Assembly (NCBI RefSeq): GCF_034377145.1
Contig: NZ_CP139707.1
Coordinates: forward strand, 877,001 to 941,000
DNA from: Sulfitobacter sp. OXR-159
Lineage (GTDB): Bacteria > Pseudomonadota > Alphaproteobacteria > Rhodobacterales > Rhodobacteraceae
Length of the DNA: 64,000 nucleotides
Direction: 5' to 3'
The notes below the pieces were generated by a model that worked only from the letters and a program-made list of their open reading frames with translations, was not told where the DNA came from and did no database searches. This document shows positions 25,740 to 35,940 of this stretch, one piece after another. The stretch's first letter is position 1. Each line of letters begins with the position of its first letter. A program made the position numbers and the translations under genes.

Positions 25740-25882
25740 GACCGGTGGTTGGCGCACTGCTAACGGATCACGAGGAAGGCCGCAAGACCCATATGCGTGT
25801 GAAAATGCGGTCAGGGCGTTGCCGCTGGCCCGGCAATGTGGCACATCACTCTTCAGACACCCTGAACGAATGAGTTTAGCTG

Positions 25883-26536
25883 ATGAGTGATTTCGCCGCC
25901 CGCCGCGTAACCATGGTAGATACGCAGGTCCGCCCTTCGGATGTGACCAAGTTTCCAATCATCGACGCGATGTTGACCGTGCAGCGCGAAGACTTCGTGC
26001 CCGCCGCGCAGCGCGAGGCCGCCTATCTGGGCGAGAACCTTGATCTGGGGCAGGATCGCGTGCTGCTTGATCCGCGGACATTGGCCAAAATGCTCGATCA
26101 CCTTGACATCACGAACGACGAGCTGGTGCTCGATATCGGCTGCGCCATGGGCTACTCCAGCGCCGTGATCGCCCATATGGCCGAGGCCGTCGTCGCCGTC
26201 GAAGAAGATGAGGCGATGGCCGCCGAGGCGCAGGAGGCGCTTGCGCAGGCCGGAGCGGACAATGTGATCGTGCATGTCGCCCCGCTGACCGAAGGCGCGC
26301 CGCAGCATGGTCCCTATGACGTTGTGATCATTCAAGGGGCGGTGGGCGACGTGCCCGAAGCCCTGTTGGAGCAGGTGAAAGAGGGTGGGCGTATTGCTTG
26401 TCTCTTTATGGATCGGGGTCTGGGCGAAGTGCGCGTGGGCTATAAACGCGGTGGCCAGGTGTCCTGGCGGCCCGAATTTAACGCCGGTGCGCCGGTACTG
26501 CGTGGCTTTGAACGTCATGCAGAATTCCAGCTGTAA
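25883..26536 (+). CDS. Protein-L-isoaspartate O-methyltransferase-family protein
   Basis: A 217-residue Rossmann-fold methyltransferase. The SAM motif is VLDIGCAMGYSSAVIAHMA at about residues 82-100 (motif I), followed by VVAVEEDEAMAAEA. It has the PCMT family opening MVDTQVRPSDV and REDFVPA, but is the Rhodobacterales variant that always sits ahead of tolC, and it may not repair isoaspartate. It is followed by tolC after 120 bases and is the first chromosomal gene to the right of the element. Confidence 0.85.
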   Translation: MSDFAARRVTMVDTQVRPSDVTKFPIIDAMLTVQREDFVPAAQREAAYLGENLDLGQDRVLLDPRTLAKMLDHLDITNDELVLDIGCAMGYSSAVIAHMAEAVVAVEEDEAMAAEAQEALAQAGADNVIVHVAPLTEGAPQHGPYDVVIIQGAVGDVPEALLEQVKEGGRIACLFMDRGLGEVRVGYKRGGQVSWRPEFNAGAPVLRGFERHAEFQL

Positions 26537-26658
26537 GCGAAAGATGGCGCGCCGATCCGTATCGCGCGCCGCGACGCTTTCAGGGTAGGGGCACCCGTCC
26601 CGATCGGCCTATGGGCCGGTCTAAAAGGTCTAAAAAAGCCATTCAGGGGCATTGAGCC

Positions 26659-28095
26659 ATGAGCGCAAATAGTTTCACGAAAACCTTTAAACGTTTTGCC
26701 ATCGCGGTGCCGGTGAGCCTTGTTTTGGCGAGCGGCGCTGCCCTGCCGCGGCAGGCCTCGGCGGAAACATTGGCCGACGCGCTGGTGGGGGCCTATGAGC
26801 ATTCAGGTCTGCTTAACCAGAACCGCGCGCTCCTGCGCGCCGCCGATGAGGATGTGGCCACGGCGAAGTCGACGCTGAAACCTGTGCTACAGTGGGCGGC
26901 GGGGCTTACACAAAGCTTCGGCACCACGCGCAGCTCTTCGCTGCTGCCGGCGCAGTCGACGGAAAGTCTCAAGGCGTCGATCAGCTTGATCGGTGAGCTG
27001 TTGCTCTATGATTTCGGCGCGAGCGCCTATCGGGTGGAGGCCGCGAAAGAAACCGTGCTGGCCACCCGTCAGGCCTTGGTGAACCTAGAGCAGCAGGTGC
27101 TTCTGCGCGCGGTTGCGGCCTATATGGGCGTGATCGAAGCCTCGGAAACGGTCGAGTTGCGCAACAACAACTTGCGGCTGCTGACCCAAGAACTGCGCGC
27201 CGCGCGGGATCGTTTCGACGTGGGCGAGGTTACCCGCACCGATGTGGCCTTGGCCGAAGCGCAGCTTGCCGATGCCCGCAGCGGGCTGGCCGGGGCCGAA
27301 GGCACGCTGCTGCGTGCGGTCGAGGAATATCGCAACGCGGTGGGCCGTGCGCCGGGCAACCTCAGCCAACCGCCGAGCCTGCCGAATATCGGCGGTGATC
27401 TCGCGTCGGCCAAGGCCTTGGCCGTGCGCACCCACCCGTCGATCATCGCCGCACAGCATCAGGTGGCGGCTGCCGATCTTGGCGTCGAAGCCAACGAGGC
27501 GGCCATGGCCCCTCGGATTACGCTGAACGGCCAATATGGCCTGAACGAGACCTTCGACAGTGAGGCCTATACCCGCAGCGGCAGCGTCGGGGTGCAGGTT
27601 GGGCAGACCATCTATCAGGGCGGGGCGTTGTCCTCGGCCGTGCGCAGTTCGATGGCGCAGCGTGACGCACAGCGTGCGAACCTGCATGTGGTGCGCCAAG
27701 ACGTCGAGCAGGAAGTGGGCAATGCCTATGCGGCTCTGGCCTCGGCACGGGCGCAGTTGGAAGCCTCCGACCGGCAGATCCGAGCGGCGCGTATCGCTTT
27801 CCGCGGCATCCGCGAAGAAGCCACCCTCGGCGCGCGCACCACATTGGATGTGCTGGATGCCGAACAATCGCTGCTGGATGCGGAATCGACCCGCGTGTCG
27901 GCCCGCGCCAACCTCTATGTGGCGGCCTATTCCGTGCTGGCGGCCACGGGCCGTCTGACCGCGCAGGACTTAAAGCTGCCGGTGCAGATCTATGACGCGG
28001 GGGGCTATTACAACCTTGTTAAGGACGCCCCTGCTAAATACTCCAAAGAGGGCCAAGCGCTGGATCGCGTGCTGCGCGCGTTGCAAAAAGACTGA
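26659..28095 (+). CDS. tolC: TolC-family outer membrane efflux protein
   Basis: A 478-residue outer-membrane channel of type I secretion and RND efflux. A signal peptide ends near ASAE (residue 35). Two TolC repeats are visible: LLYDFGASAYRVEAAKETVLATRQ in the first and IYQGGALSSAVRSSMAQRDA in the second, with GEVTRTDVALAEAQLADARS and GARTTLDVLDAEQSLLDAES as matched helices. A repeat-rich GGTCTAAAAGGTCTAAAA lies in the leader. It is followed by the PopZ-like gene. Confidence 0.93.
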   Translation: MSANSFTKTFKRFAIAVPVSLVLASGAALPRQASAETLADALVGAYEHSGLLNQNRALLRAADEDVATAKSTLKPVLQWAAGLTQSFGTTRSSSLLPAQSTESLKASISLIGELLLYDFGASAYRVEAAKETVLATRQALVNLEQQVLLRAVAAYMGVIEASETVELRNNNLRLLTQELRAARDRFDVGEVTRTDVALAEAQLADARSGLAGAEGTLLRAVEEYRNAVGRAPGNLSQPPSLPNIGGDLASAKALAVRTHPSIIAAQHQVAAADLGVEANEAAMAPRITLNGQYGLNETFDSEAYTRSGSVGVQVGQTIYQGGALSSAVRSSMAQRDAQRANLHVVRQDVEQEVGNAYAALASARAQLEASDRQIRAARIAFRGIREEATLGARTTLDVLDAEQSLLDAESTRVSARANLYVAAYSVLAATGRLTAQDLKLPVQIYDAGGYYNLVKDAPAKYSKEGQALDRVLRALQKD

Positions 28096-28189
28096 CATTC
28101 CGCACGGTCGTTTGGCATTTTGCACCGCCCCATTGTGAGAATCCTCCCGCGCGGTTAAGCTATCCGCGAGGCAAGAGTGGTAGAGAAAT

Positions 28190-29395
28190 ATGTCCGAACC
28201 CGTCACAAATGCGGAGGTGGAAGACGTGCTGTCGTCGATTCGCCGATTGGTGTCTGAAGACAAGCGTCCCCTGCAAACGTCCAGCCCTGCGTCGGTGCCC
28301 AGCCCCGTTGAGGCGCCCGGTCCTGTAACCGACGCCGAGGCTCAGGCTGCTGCCCCCCAGCAGCAGGACGAGGGGGCAGAGTTCAAAAGCATGCGCTCGA
28401 CCGCGGCGGATAAGATCACGTCGGAGGACTTCACCCCGAATCTGTCGCTGCGTGCCACCACTGCCAGCCCAGCACGCCCTGATTCCGATGATGAGACCAG
28501 CGAGCTGCCCAAGACCACGCCGCAGCCGCTGAGCCTTACCCAAGCCATGCAGACCGAAGAGGATGACAGTGCCGACGAGACAGAGCGTCCCTTCGTTTCC
28601 GGCCGCCATCCTGCCACCCCCCCAGCCGACAAAACGCTAAGCGCGTCGAGCGACCGTTTGGTGCTGACCCCGGCGCTCAGGGTGGCCACCTCGGACGGCA
28701 AAGACCGCCCGCAGCCCGCCGCCGTTGACCCCGCCAAGGTCTCGCCTTTGGACTATGACATGCTGCATGACGATCCCAGTGATCTGCATGCCGAAGACTA
28801 CGGCACCCCCGCTTCAGAGCCCGTTTCAGACGCCGCGGCGGAGGTTGAGGCCAAGGCCCGGACCGTCTCCGAGGCGGTGGCCAAGGCCACGGGCGCAAAC
28901 CGCAGTGACAAGCTGGCCGCGTTGGAGACAGCCATCGGCAAGATCTCTGACGATTGGGACCCCGACGCCCCCGGCGACAACGACTATTCCGGTACAGAGC
29001 CCCCGGCGATGGAGTGGAAAGACGATGCGGAGCTAGAGGCGCCAGAGGCACCGATCGCCGACACGGCAACGGTAGAGGCCGAAAAACCGGCCCCGCACCG
29101 CCCGCAGCCCTCGACACCGCAGGTCGAAGAACAGGTGCGCCGTTTTGCCGATAGCGGCCCGCGTGTCGCCGATCCGGCGGCGACCGCACCGGAATTCGGC
29201 TATACCGTCTCTGCGCAAGACGAAGGCGTGGCGGGCGATGACCAGTTCCTTGACGAAGAGGCGCTGCGCGATCTGGTGACAGAGATCGTCCGCGCCGAGT
29301 TGCAAGGCGCTTTGGGCGAACGGATCACCCGCAATGTGCGCAAACTGGTGCGCCGCGAGATCCACCGCGCCCTCACGGCACAAGACCTCGAATAG
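28190..29395 (+). CDS. PopZ/DUF2497-like cell-pole protein
   Basis: A 401-residue acidic protein. The N-terminus TNAEVEDVLSSIRRLVSEDKR and the C-terminal helices LRDLVTEIVRAELQGALG and RNVRKLVRREIHRAL match the two short conserved ends of the PopZ/DUF2497 family, which self-assembles at cell poles and anchors chromosome and signalling proteins. The roughly 300-residue middle is Pro/Ala/Asp/Glu-rich and looks disordered, longer than in Caulobacter PopZ. Placement after tolC is the usual alphaproteobacterial order. A polar role is inferred from the ends only. Confidence 0.6.
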   Translation: MSEPVTNAEVEDVLSSIRRLVSEDKRPLQTSSPASVPSPVEAPGPVTDAEAQAAAPQQQDEGAEFKSMRSTAADKITSEDFTPNLSLRATTASPARPDSDDETSELPKTTPQPLSLTQAMQTEEDDSADETERPFVSGRHPATPPADKTLSASSDRLVLTPALRVATSDGKDRPQPAAVDPAKVSPLDYDMLHDDPSDLHAEDYGTPASEPVSDAAAEVEAKARTVSEAVAKATGANRSDKLAALETAIGKISDDWDPDAPGDNDYSGTEPPAMEWKDDAELEAPEAPIADTATVEAEKPAPHRPQPSTPQVEEQVRRFADSGPRVADPAATAPEFGYTVSAQDEGVAGDDQFLDEEALRDLVTEIVRAELQGALGERITRNVRKLVRREIHRALTAQDLE

Positions 29396-29517
29396 GCCAA
29401 GGGGCGGCACCTGCTGGCCATCCCCTGACAAGATGACGCTGCGCGACCCGCCGCGCGCGGCCTTGCGCGATATGCGCCGCCGTTTACATTAAGGCCAACA
29501 GGGCGGAAGGATCACCG

Positions 29518-29976
29518 ATGGAATTGACGGTTAACGGCACGGTCCACGAAGTGGACGTGGAAGACGACATGCCGCTCCTGTGGGTCTTGCGCGACGAGTT
29601 GGGAATCACCGGGCCGAAATACGGCTGCGGCATTGCGCAATGCGGTGCTTGCACCGTGCACGTCGACGGGCTGGCCGTGCGGTCTTGCCAATTGCGGGCG
29701 GCGGATGTGAATGGCAATGTCACCACCATCGAAGGCTTGGGCACGCCGGAAGCGCTGCATGTGGTGCAGGCGGCATGGGTCGAGCATCAAGTGGCGCAAT
29801 GCGGCTACTGCCAATCGGGGCAAATCATGCAAGCAGCCTCGTTGCTTGAGTTGAACCCCGAGCCGACGGACGATCAGATCGACGCCGCGATGAGCGGCAA
29901 CCTCTGCCGCTGCGGCACCTATCCGCGCATCCGCGCTGCGGTCCACAGCGCCGCCGCGCGTTTGCGGGGGGCCTGA
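29518..29976 (+). CDS. (2Fe-2S) subunit of a xanthine-oxidase-family dehydrogenase (IorA-like)
   Basis: A 152-residue iron-sulfur subunit. The plant-type cluster is [15 protein letters not shown] with a further Cys in VRSCQL; the second cluster is CGYCQSGQ and [11 protein letters not shown]. It pairs with the molybdopterin subunit that follows two bases later and passes electrons from the Mo site outward. A GGCGGAAGG region precedes the ATG. Confidence 0.93.
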   Translation: MELTVNGTVHEVDVEDDMPLLWVLRDELGITGPKYGCGIAQCGACTVHVDGLAVRSCQLRAADVNGNVTTIEGLGTPEALHVVQAAWVEHQVAQCGYCQSGQIMQAASLLELNPEPTDDQIDAAMSGNLCRCGTYPRIRAAVHSAAARLRGA

Positions 29977-29978
29977 AT

Positions 29979-32219
29979 ATGTCGCGCCTGCGCATCATCA
30001 CCCGCCGTAGTTTTATCGTCGGCTCTGCGGCTATTGCCGGGGGCGTCGCCTTTGGCACCTATCTTTATAAACGTGACCTGAAAAACCCGCTGCTTGACGG
30101 GCTGGCCCCCGGCGCGGCGGCGATCACACCCTACGTCAAAATCGACGCAAGCGGTGTCACCTTGATCACCCCGCGCGCCGATGTGGGGCAGGGGGCATAT
30201 TCTATCCAAGCTCATATGATCGCTGAAGAATTGGACGTCGATCTTGATGCGGTTCAGATCACGCCCGGCCCTCCTTCGCCGGTCTATTACAATGGCGTGG
30301 TCGGGGTTGAAGCGATGCCGATTGCCGCGACCTCAGAGACGCTGCTCGCACGGACCGGGCGCGGGGCGTCGGATGTGGCGGGGAAACTGCTGGGCCTGCA
30401 ACTGACCGGCGGCAGTTCTACCGTGCCGGATATGTATGACCGCTTGCGCATGGCCGGGGCTGTGGCACGTGAAACGCTGCTGGCCGCCGCGGTGGCGCAG
30501 ACAGGTCTGGAGCGGAGCCAGCTTAAGACCGAAGCGGGCGCCGTGGTGCTGCCCGATGGGATGCGCTTGGCCTATCAAGACCTCGCCGCCGCAGCAGCAG
30601 AGATTGATCCGGTGACCGAGGTCGTGCTGCGCGATCCCAGCGACTGGCGGCATTTGGGCAAGGCGCAAATGCGCACCGATATCGTGCCGAAATCCACCGG
30701 CACCCAGACCTATGGCATCGACATGGCGATGGAAGGGATGCTCCACGCCACGACCCGCACCAACCCGGCGCAGGGCGGAAAGATCATGGGATTTGATGCG
30801 GGCCACGCCGAAAAGATGCGCGGTGTGAAGGCGGTGTTGCCGATCACCGGCGGCGTCGCGGTGGTTGCAGACAATACATGGCGGGCCTTTCAAGCCGCGC
30901 AGGCGGTGGAATGCGATTGGGGGCCGTCGCCCTATACCGGCGATACGGCGGAGCAGTTCAGAGCGGTCGCGGCCTCCTTTACCGAAGACCGCCAAGACAG
31001 CCGGTTCCGCGATGACGGCGACATGTCCGCCGCCCTTTCCGACGGCGATGTGCTGGAGGCCGAGTACCGCATTCCCTACCTCGCCCACGCCCCGCTGGAG
31101 CCGATGAGCGTCGTGGTGAAGCTTGAGAAGGGCCGCGTCGACATTTGGACCGGCACGCAGATTCCGCGTTTCATGCAGGCCAATGTCGCCGCGCTGACCG
31201 GGATCGACGCCGAGAACGTGCATATCCATGTGCTGATGTCGGGCGGCAGTTTCGGGCGGCGGCTGGAGGATGACTATACTCTGCGTGCCGTCGAAGTGGC
31301 GCAGCAGATGCCGGGCACACCGATCAAGATGGTCTGGTCGCGCGAAGAGGATTTCACCCATGACTTCCCCCGCCCGCTGGCCATGGCGCGGGCGCGTGGC
31401 AAAGTCACAGACGGGCAGATCGCGGCCTATGATCTGGCCATCGCCGCACCCTCGACGGCGGAATCGCAGATGGCGCGGCTGAACCAGCCGGTTTTCGGCC
31501 CCGACATCGCCATCGTGGCGGGGGCGTGGGATCAGCCGTTTGCGATCCCCGACTACCGTGTCACCGGCCACCGGGTGCCCGCGATGGTGCCGGTGAGTTC
31601 GTGGCGCTCGGTCGGGGCGTCGGGCAACGGCTTCCTGCACGAGAGCTTCATGGATGAGATGTGCCATGCGGCGGGTGTCGATCCTTTGGAGGAAAGGTTG
31701 CGGCTATGCACCCATGCGCCATCGCGCGGGGTGTTGGAGGCCGTGGGCGAGATGGCGGACTGGGGCGCAGACCTTGGGCCGGGGCGGGGCCGGGGGCTGG
31801 CATTTTGCCTGTCCTTCGGCGTGCCGGTGGCCGAGGTGGTCGAGGTCAGCCAGACCGATGCGGGCCTCAAGATCGACCGCGTTTTCGTTGCCGCCGAAGT
31901 GGGCCACGTATTGGACCCGGTGAACTTTGAGGCGCAGCTTTCCGGGGCGGTGATCTGGGGTTTGGGCCATGCGATGAACTGCGAGCTTACCTATCGCGAC
32001 GGGGTGCCACAGCAGGACAACTATCACCTCTACGAAGGGCTGCGGCTGTATCAGACGCCGAAGATCAAGGTGCGCGGGCTAGAGAATGGCGGCAAACTGC
32101 GCGGCATCGGTGAGCCGGGCGTGCCGCCCGCCGCCCCGGCGCTGGCCAATGCGATCTTTGCCGCCACGGGTCAGCGTATCCGTGAACTCCCCCTCTCCAA
32201 ATCCGTGGATTTCGCATGA
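29979..32219 (+). CDS. Molybdopterin-binding subunit of xanthine-oxidase-family dehydrogenase (IorB-like)
   Basis: A 746-residue catalytic subunit. The N-terminus carries a Tat signal (ITRRSFIVGSAAIAGG), so the enzyme acts in the periplasm, unlike xanthine dehydrogenase. It contains two molybdopterin domains, GGSFGRRLEDDY in the first and the catalytic Glu in GIGEPGVPP near the C-terminus. This is the two-subunit isoquinoline 1-oxidoreductase / aldehyde dehydrogenase type that passes electrons to a cytochrome c. The substrate cannot be deduced. Confidence 0.92.
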   Translation: MSRLRIITRRSFIVGSAAIAGGVAFGTYLYKRDLKNPLLDGLAPGAAAITPYVKIDASGVTLITPRADVGQGAYSIQAHMIAEELDVDLDAVQITPGPPSPVYYNGVVGVEAMPIAATSETLLARTGRGASDVAGKLLGLQLTGGSSTVPDMYDRLRMAGAVARETLLAAAVAQTGLERSQLKTEAGAVVLPDGMRLAYQDLAAAAAEIDPVTEVVLRDPSDWRHLGKAQMRTDIVPKSTGTQTYGIDMAMEGMLHATTRTNPAQGGKIMGFDAGHAEKMRGVKAVLPITGGVAVVADNTWRAFQAAQAVECDWGPSPYTGDTAEQFRAVAASFTEDRQDSRFRDDGDMSAALSDGDVLEAEYRIPYLAHAPLEPMSVVVKLEKGRVDIWTGTQIPRFMQANVAALTGIDAENVHIHVLMSGGSFGRRLEDDYTLRAVEVAQQMPGTPIKMVWSREEDFTHDFPRPLAMARARGKVTDGQIAAYDLAIAAPSTAESQMARLNQPVFGPDIAIVAGAWDQPFAIPDYRVTGHRVPAMVPVSSWRSVGASGNGFLHESFMDEMCHAAGVDPLEERLRLCTHAPSRGVLEAVGEMADWGADLGPGRGRGLAFCLSFGVPVAEVVEVSQTDAGLKIDRVFVAAEVGHVLDPVNFEAQLSGAVIWGLGHAMNCELTYRDGVPQQDNYHLYEGLRLYQTPKIKVRGLENGGKLRGIGEPGVPPAAPALANAIFAATGQRIRELPLSKSVDFA

Positions 32220-32791
32220 AATACCTCTCCATCTGTGCCGCGCTGATGCTGGCCGCCCCTGCAACCGCGCAGGACGATCCCAATCGCGTCGAGGGGCTGG
32301 CGGCTTGGGACCGGATCTTTACCGTCACCTCGCACCCGCGCTGCACCAACTGCCATGTAGGCGAAGAGGATCAGCCGATGTGGCAGGCATTGGGCTATGG
32401 GCCGGACGCGGTGCACGGCATGAACGTGCGCGCGGGCGAGAGCCGGATCGGAGCCGAAAGCATTCCCTGCGACGCCTGTCACGTCACCTCTGCCGCCGCC
32501 AATACCGTGCCCCACGCCCCGCCGCATATCGACGATGCATGGCGGCTGCCTCCGGTGGAATTGGCGTGGCTCGGCAAGACCTCGGCAGAGGTCTGCATCC
32601 AGTTGCGCGACCCTGAAACCAACGACGGGCATGATATCGCCTCACTGGTCGACCACCTGCAAAACTCGGCCTTTGTGAACTGGGGTTTCGCCCCCGGTGC
32701 GGGGCGGTCGGTGCCCGAAGGATCGCTTGATGCGCTGGTGCATGATGTGACGGTCTGGGGCGCTGCGGGCACCCCCTGCGAAGGGGATTGA
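32216..32791 (+). CDS. Diheme cytochrome c, partner of the molybdenum dehydrogenase
   Basis: A 191-residue exported protein with a signal peptide ending in ATAQD and two heme motifs, CTNCH near residue 43 and CDACH near residue 85. Its ATG overlaps the molybdenum subunit stop by four bases (ATGA), so it is the likely electron acceptor. Its small size and spacing differ from the triheme cytochromes of better known aldehyde dehydrogenases. Confidence 0.85.
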   Translation: MKYLSICAALMLAAPATAQDDPNRVEGLAAWDRIFTVTSHPRCTNCHVGEEDQPMWQALGYGPDAVHGMNVRAGESRIGAESIPCDACHVTSAAANTVPHAPPHIDDAWRLPPVELAWLGKTSAEVCIQLRDPETNDGHDIASLVDHLQNSAFVNWGFAPGAGRSVPEGSLDALVHDVTVWGAAGTPCEGD

Positions 32792-32794
32792 GGG

Positions 32795-33730
32795 TCAATC
32801 GCTCATCGCGCGGGCCAGTCTGCGAATGCGCAGGGCGCGGTTCAACTCCCCGCCAAAGATCAGCACCAGTGCGGCGAGATACATGAAATACAGCGCCGCG
32901 ATGATCCCCGCCATGCCCGCGTAGTAGCTGGCATAGGTGCCAAAGCTGCGCAGGTAGGACGAAAAGAGCACGGCAAGCAGGGTCCATGCAACGGCGGTTG
33001 CCACCACCCCGGGCCAGATGTTGTTAAACTTGGTGCGCCGGGCAGGCAGGATCACATGGGCGGCAAATAGCGCGACCAGCAGGATCGTCGCCGAGACCGG
33101 GAAGCGCACAAGGCCGACGGTCACCGAACGCGGATCGAAGCCCGGCATCAGCATATGCAGCCAAGACCCGGCACGCGGGGCCAGCACCAAAAGGTATCCC
33201 ACGATCACAAGGATCAGGCTCGCCAGCAGCACCATGGCCACCTGCACCGCATAGATCGTGAAGACCGAGCGCGTCTCGCGCAGCCCATAGGCGCGGTTCA
33301 GGCCGATGCGGACCCCATCGACCCCGCCCACGGCGAACCAGACGGTCAGCAAGATACCCACGCTCAGCAAATCGCCGCGCGGCACGGTCATGACCTTTTC
33401 CACCTCTGACACGATGGGTTCGATCAGGGCAGGGGGGACGATGGCGATCAGGAAATGGATCAGATCATCGGCCATCGACCGGTCACCGACAAAGGCGGTG
33501 AGCGAACTGGTGAAGATCAGGAACGGGAAAATCGCCAGCAGCGCGCGAAAGGCAACGTTTCCGGCCATACCAAAGGCATCATCGCTCCACAGGCGCAGCA
33601 CCGCTTCGTGCAAAACTGCGCGCGCGACCCGCAGCCCGGTGCCGTGAAACAGGTCCTCGGGGTTCTCGCTGAGAACACCGTGGGTCAACACGACTTCGCG
33701 CTTTTGGTCCTGAGCCGATCTGGCGTCCAT
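32795..33730 (-). CDS. YihY/BrkB-family inner membrane protein
   Basis: A 311-residue protein with six membrane helices. NVAFRALLAIFPFLIFTSSLTAFVG and SYYAGMAGIIAALYFMYLAALVLIFGGELN are the family hallmarks. Once annotated as RNase BN, the family has no established activity. It is convergent with the diheme cytochrome gene, with only three bases between the stops. Confidence 0.9.
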   Translation of the reverse strand: MDARSAQDQKREVVLTHGVLSENPEDLFHGTGLRVARAVLHEAVLRLWSDDAFGMAGNVAFRALLAIFPFLIFTSSLTAFVGDRSMADDLIHFLIAIVPPALIEPIVSEVEKVMTVPRGDLLSVGILLTVWFAVGGVDGVRIGLNRAYGLRETRSVFTIYAVQVAMVLLASLILVIVGYLLVLAPRAGSWLHMLMPGFDPRSVTVGLVRFPVSATILLVALFAAHVILPARRTKFNNIWPGVVATAVAWTLLAVLFSSYLRSFGTYASYYAGMAGIIAALYFMYLAALVLIFGGELNRALRIRRLARAMSD

Positions 33731-33898
33731 GCCAATGCCTCGTTTTCATCCCATGAGGCTAAGCTAGTGCCCGATGGCCCGGGCTGCCACCTTGATGACG
33801 GGCCACTGGCAAGAGCAGGCTCATGCGATTGATCTTGCCAAAGGGTGATCGCTCCACTTGACGCTCGCAGAGCGATAAAATAGGAGGGAGGCCGTAGC

Positions 33899-33972
<74 letters not shown>

Positions 33973-34128
33973 CTCTTTCCCCAAACCTGTTTTGACCGCC
34001 GCCACTGCGCGGGATAGTTGCGCCTGCTGCGCGCAACAGGGGCGGCAGATTGTCCTTATGACGGCGGTCCTGCTTGACCCTGCCCAGCCCCCGCGCCATG
34101 ACCGATGTGGAAAGACAAAGGAAAGCCC

Positions 34129-35940
34129 ATGGCCCGCACCCCAGCCCCCGCACAGTCCGCCAAAGATGAACGCGAAAAGTCGCGGCGGATCGGCGCTCTG
34201 GCGGCGTTGATGCCCTTCATGGCCCCTTACCGCGTGCTCATGGCGGCCGCAGGTGCGGCGCTGGTGCTGACCGCGATGATCTCACTGACGCTGCCCTTGG
34301 CGGTGCGCCGGGTGATCGACAATTTCGGCACCGGGGAGAGCGAATTGCTCGACCTTTATTTCGTTGCCGCCCTGCTGATCGCGGCGCTGCTCGCCGTGGG
34401 CACCGGGCTGCGCTATGCGCTGGTGACGCGCTTGGGCGAACGGGTGGTGACCGATATCCGGCGCGCCGTTTTTGACCGCGTGGTGGGCATGAGCCCCTCG
34501 TTCTATGAGCGCATCATGACCGGGGAAGTGCTGAGCCGGATCACGACCGACACGACGCTGATCCTGTCGGTGATCGGCTCTTCTGTCTCAATCGCACTGC
34601 GGAACCTGTTGATCTTTGTCGGGGGCTTGGGGCTGATGCTGCTGACTTCGGCCAAGCTCACCGGGCTTGTGCTGCTGATCGTGCCTGCGGTGGTGATCCC
34701 GATCCTGACGCTGGGCCGCCGCCTGCGGGTGCTGAGCCGAGAGAACCAAGACTGGATCGCGGCGAGTTCGGGCAACGCCTCTGAAACGCTGGGCGCGGTG
34801 CAAACGGTGCAGGCTTTCACCCATGAGGCCGCAAGCCGGGGCCAATTCGCGCAGATGACCGAAGCCTCTTTCGACGCCGCGCAGCGCCGGATCAAGACCC
34901 GCGCCGCGATGACGATGATCGTGATTTTTCTGGTCTTCGCGGGCGTGGTGGGCGTGCTGTGGATCGGCGCGCGGGATGTGCGCGCCGATGTAATGAGCGC
35001 GGGCGCGCTGGTGCAATTTGTGATCTATGCGGTCATGGTTGCGGGCGCGGTCGCCGCCCTGTCCGAGATCTGGGGCGAGTTGCAGCGCGCAGCGGGTGCC
35101 ACGGAACGGCTGGTTGATCTGCTCCAGACCGAGGACACGGTGCAAGACCCGTCGCCCGAGGCGCAGACCACCCTGCCGCAGCCCGTGGCGGGCAAGATCG
35201 CCTTTGAGAACGTGCAATTCACCTATCCCGCCCGGCCCGATGTGGCGGCGTTGGATGGCATCGATCTCGAGATCAATCCGGGTGAGACGGTGGCCTTTGT
35301 CGGCCCCTCGGGCGCGGGGAAGACGACGATCATTCAGATGATCCTGCGCTTTTATGACCCGCAGTCGGGGCGGATCACGCTGGATGGTGTGGACCTGCGC
35401 GATGTGGCGCGGGATCATTTCCGCCGTGCTGTTGCGCTGGTGCCGCAAGACCCGGTGATCTTTGCCGCCACGGCGGCCGAGAATATCCGCTTTGGACAGC
35501 CCGATGCCAGTGACGCAGAGGTTGAGGAGGCCGCCCGCGCCGCCGCCGCGCATGATTTCATCACCGCATTGCCCGACGGCTATGACAGCTATCTAGGCGA
35601 ACGTGGCGTGATGCTGTCTGGCGGGCAGAAACAGCGCATCGCCATCGCCCGTGCCATCCTGCGCGACGCGCCGGTTCTGTTGCTGGATGAGGCGACCTCT
35701 GCGCTGGATTCGGAAAGCGAAGAGCTGGTGCAGGCTGCTGTGGACCGTCTGAGTGCCGACCGCACCACGTTGATCGTGGCGCACCGTCTGGCCACGGTGA
35801 AAAAGGCCGACCGCATCGTGGTGATGGAGGCGGGGCGCATCGCCGCCATCGGCACCCACGAGGAACTGGTGGCCAGCGACGGGCTATATGCGCGTCTGGC
35901 GCGGCTGCAATTCACCGATGGGGCCGTCGCCGCAGCCTAA
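34129..35940 (+). CDS. MsbA/LmrA-type ABC exporter
   Basis: A 603-residue half transporter. Six membrane helices span about residues 30-310, then the nucleotide-binding domain: Walker A GPSGAGKTT, Q-loop VPQDPVIF, signature LSGGQKQRIA, Walker B VLLLDEATSALD and H-loop VAHRL. It acts as a homodimer in the inner membrane, flipping lipids or exporting drugs. The start is ATG 34129 with AAAGGAAAG upstream; an in-frame ATG at 34105 lacks such a site. Confidence 0.92.
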   Translation: MARTPAPAQSAKDEREKSRRIGALAALMPFMAPYRVLMAAAGAALVLTAMISLTLPLAVRRVIDNFGTGESELLDLYFVAALLIAALLAVGTGLRYALVTRLGERVVTDIRRAVFDRVVGMSPSFYERIMTGEVLSRITTDTTLILSVIGSSVSIALRNLLIFVGGLGLMLLTSAKLTGLVLLIVPAVVIPILTLGRRLRVLSRENQDWIAASSGNASETLGAVQTVQAFTHEAASRGQFAQMTEASFDAAQRRIKTRAAMTMIVIFLVFAGVVGVLWIGARDVRADVMSAGALVQFVIYAVMVAGAVAALSEIWGELQRAAGATERLVDLLQTEDTVQDPSPEAQTTLPQPVAGKIAFENVQFTYPARPDVAALDGIDLEINPGETVAFVGPSGAGKTTIIQMILRFYDPQSGRITLDGVDLRDVARDHFRRAVALVPQDPVIFAATAAENIRFGQPDASDAEVEEAARAAAAHDFITALPDGYDSYLGERGVMLSGGQKQRIAIARAILRDAPVLLLDEATSALDSESEELVQAAVDRLSADRTTLIVAHRLATVKKADRIVVMEAGRIAAIGTHEELVASDGLYARLARLQFTDGAVAAA

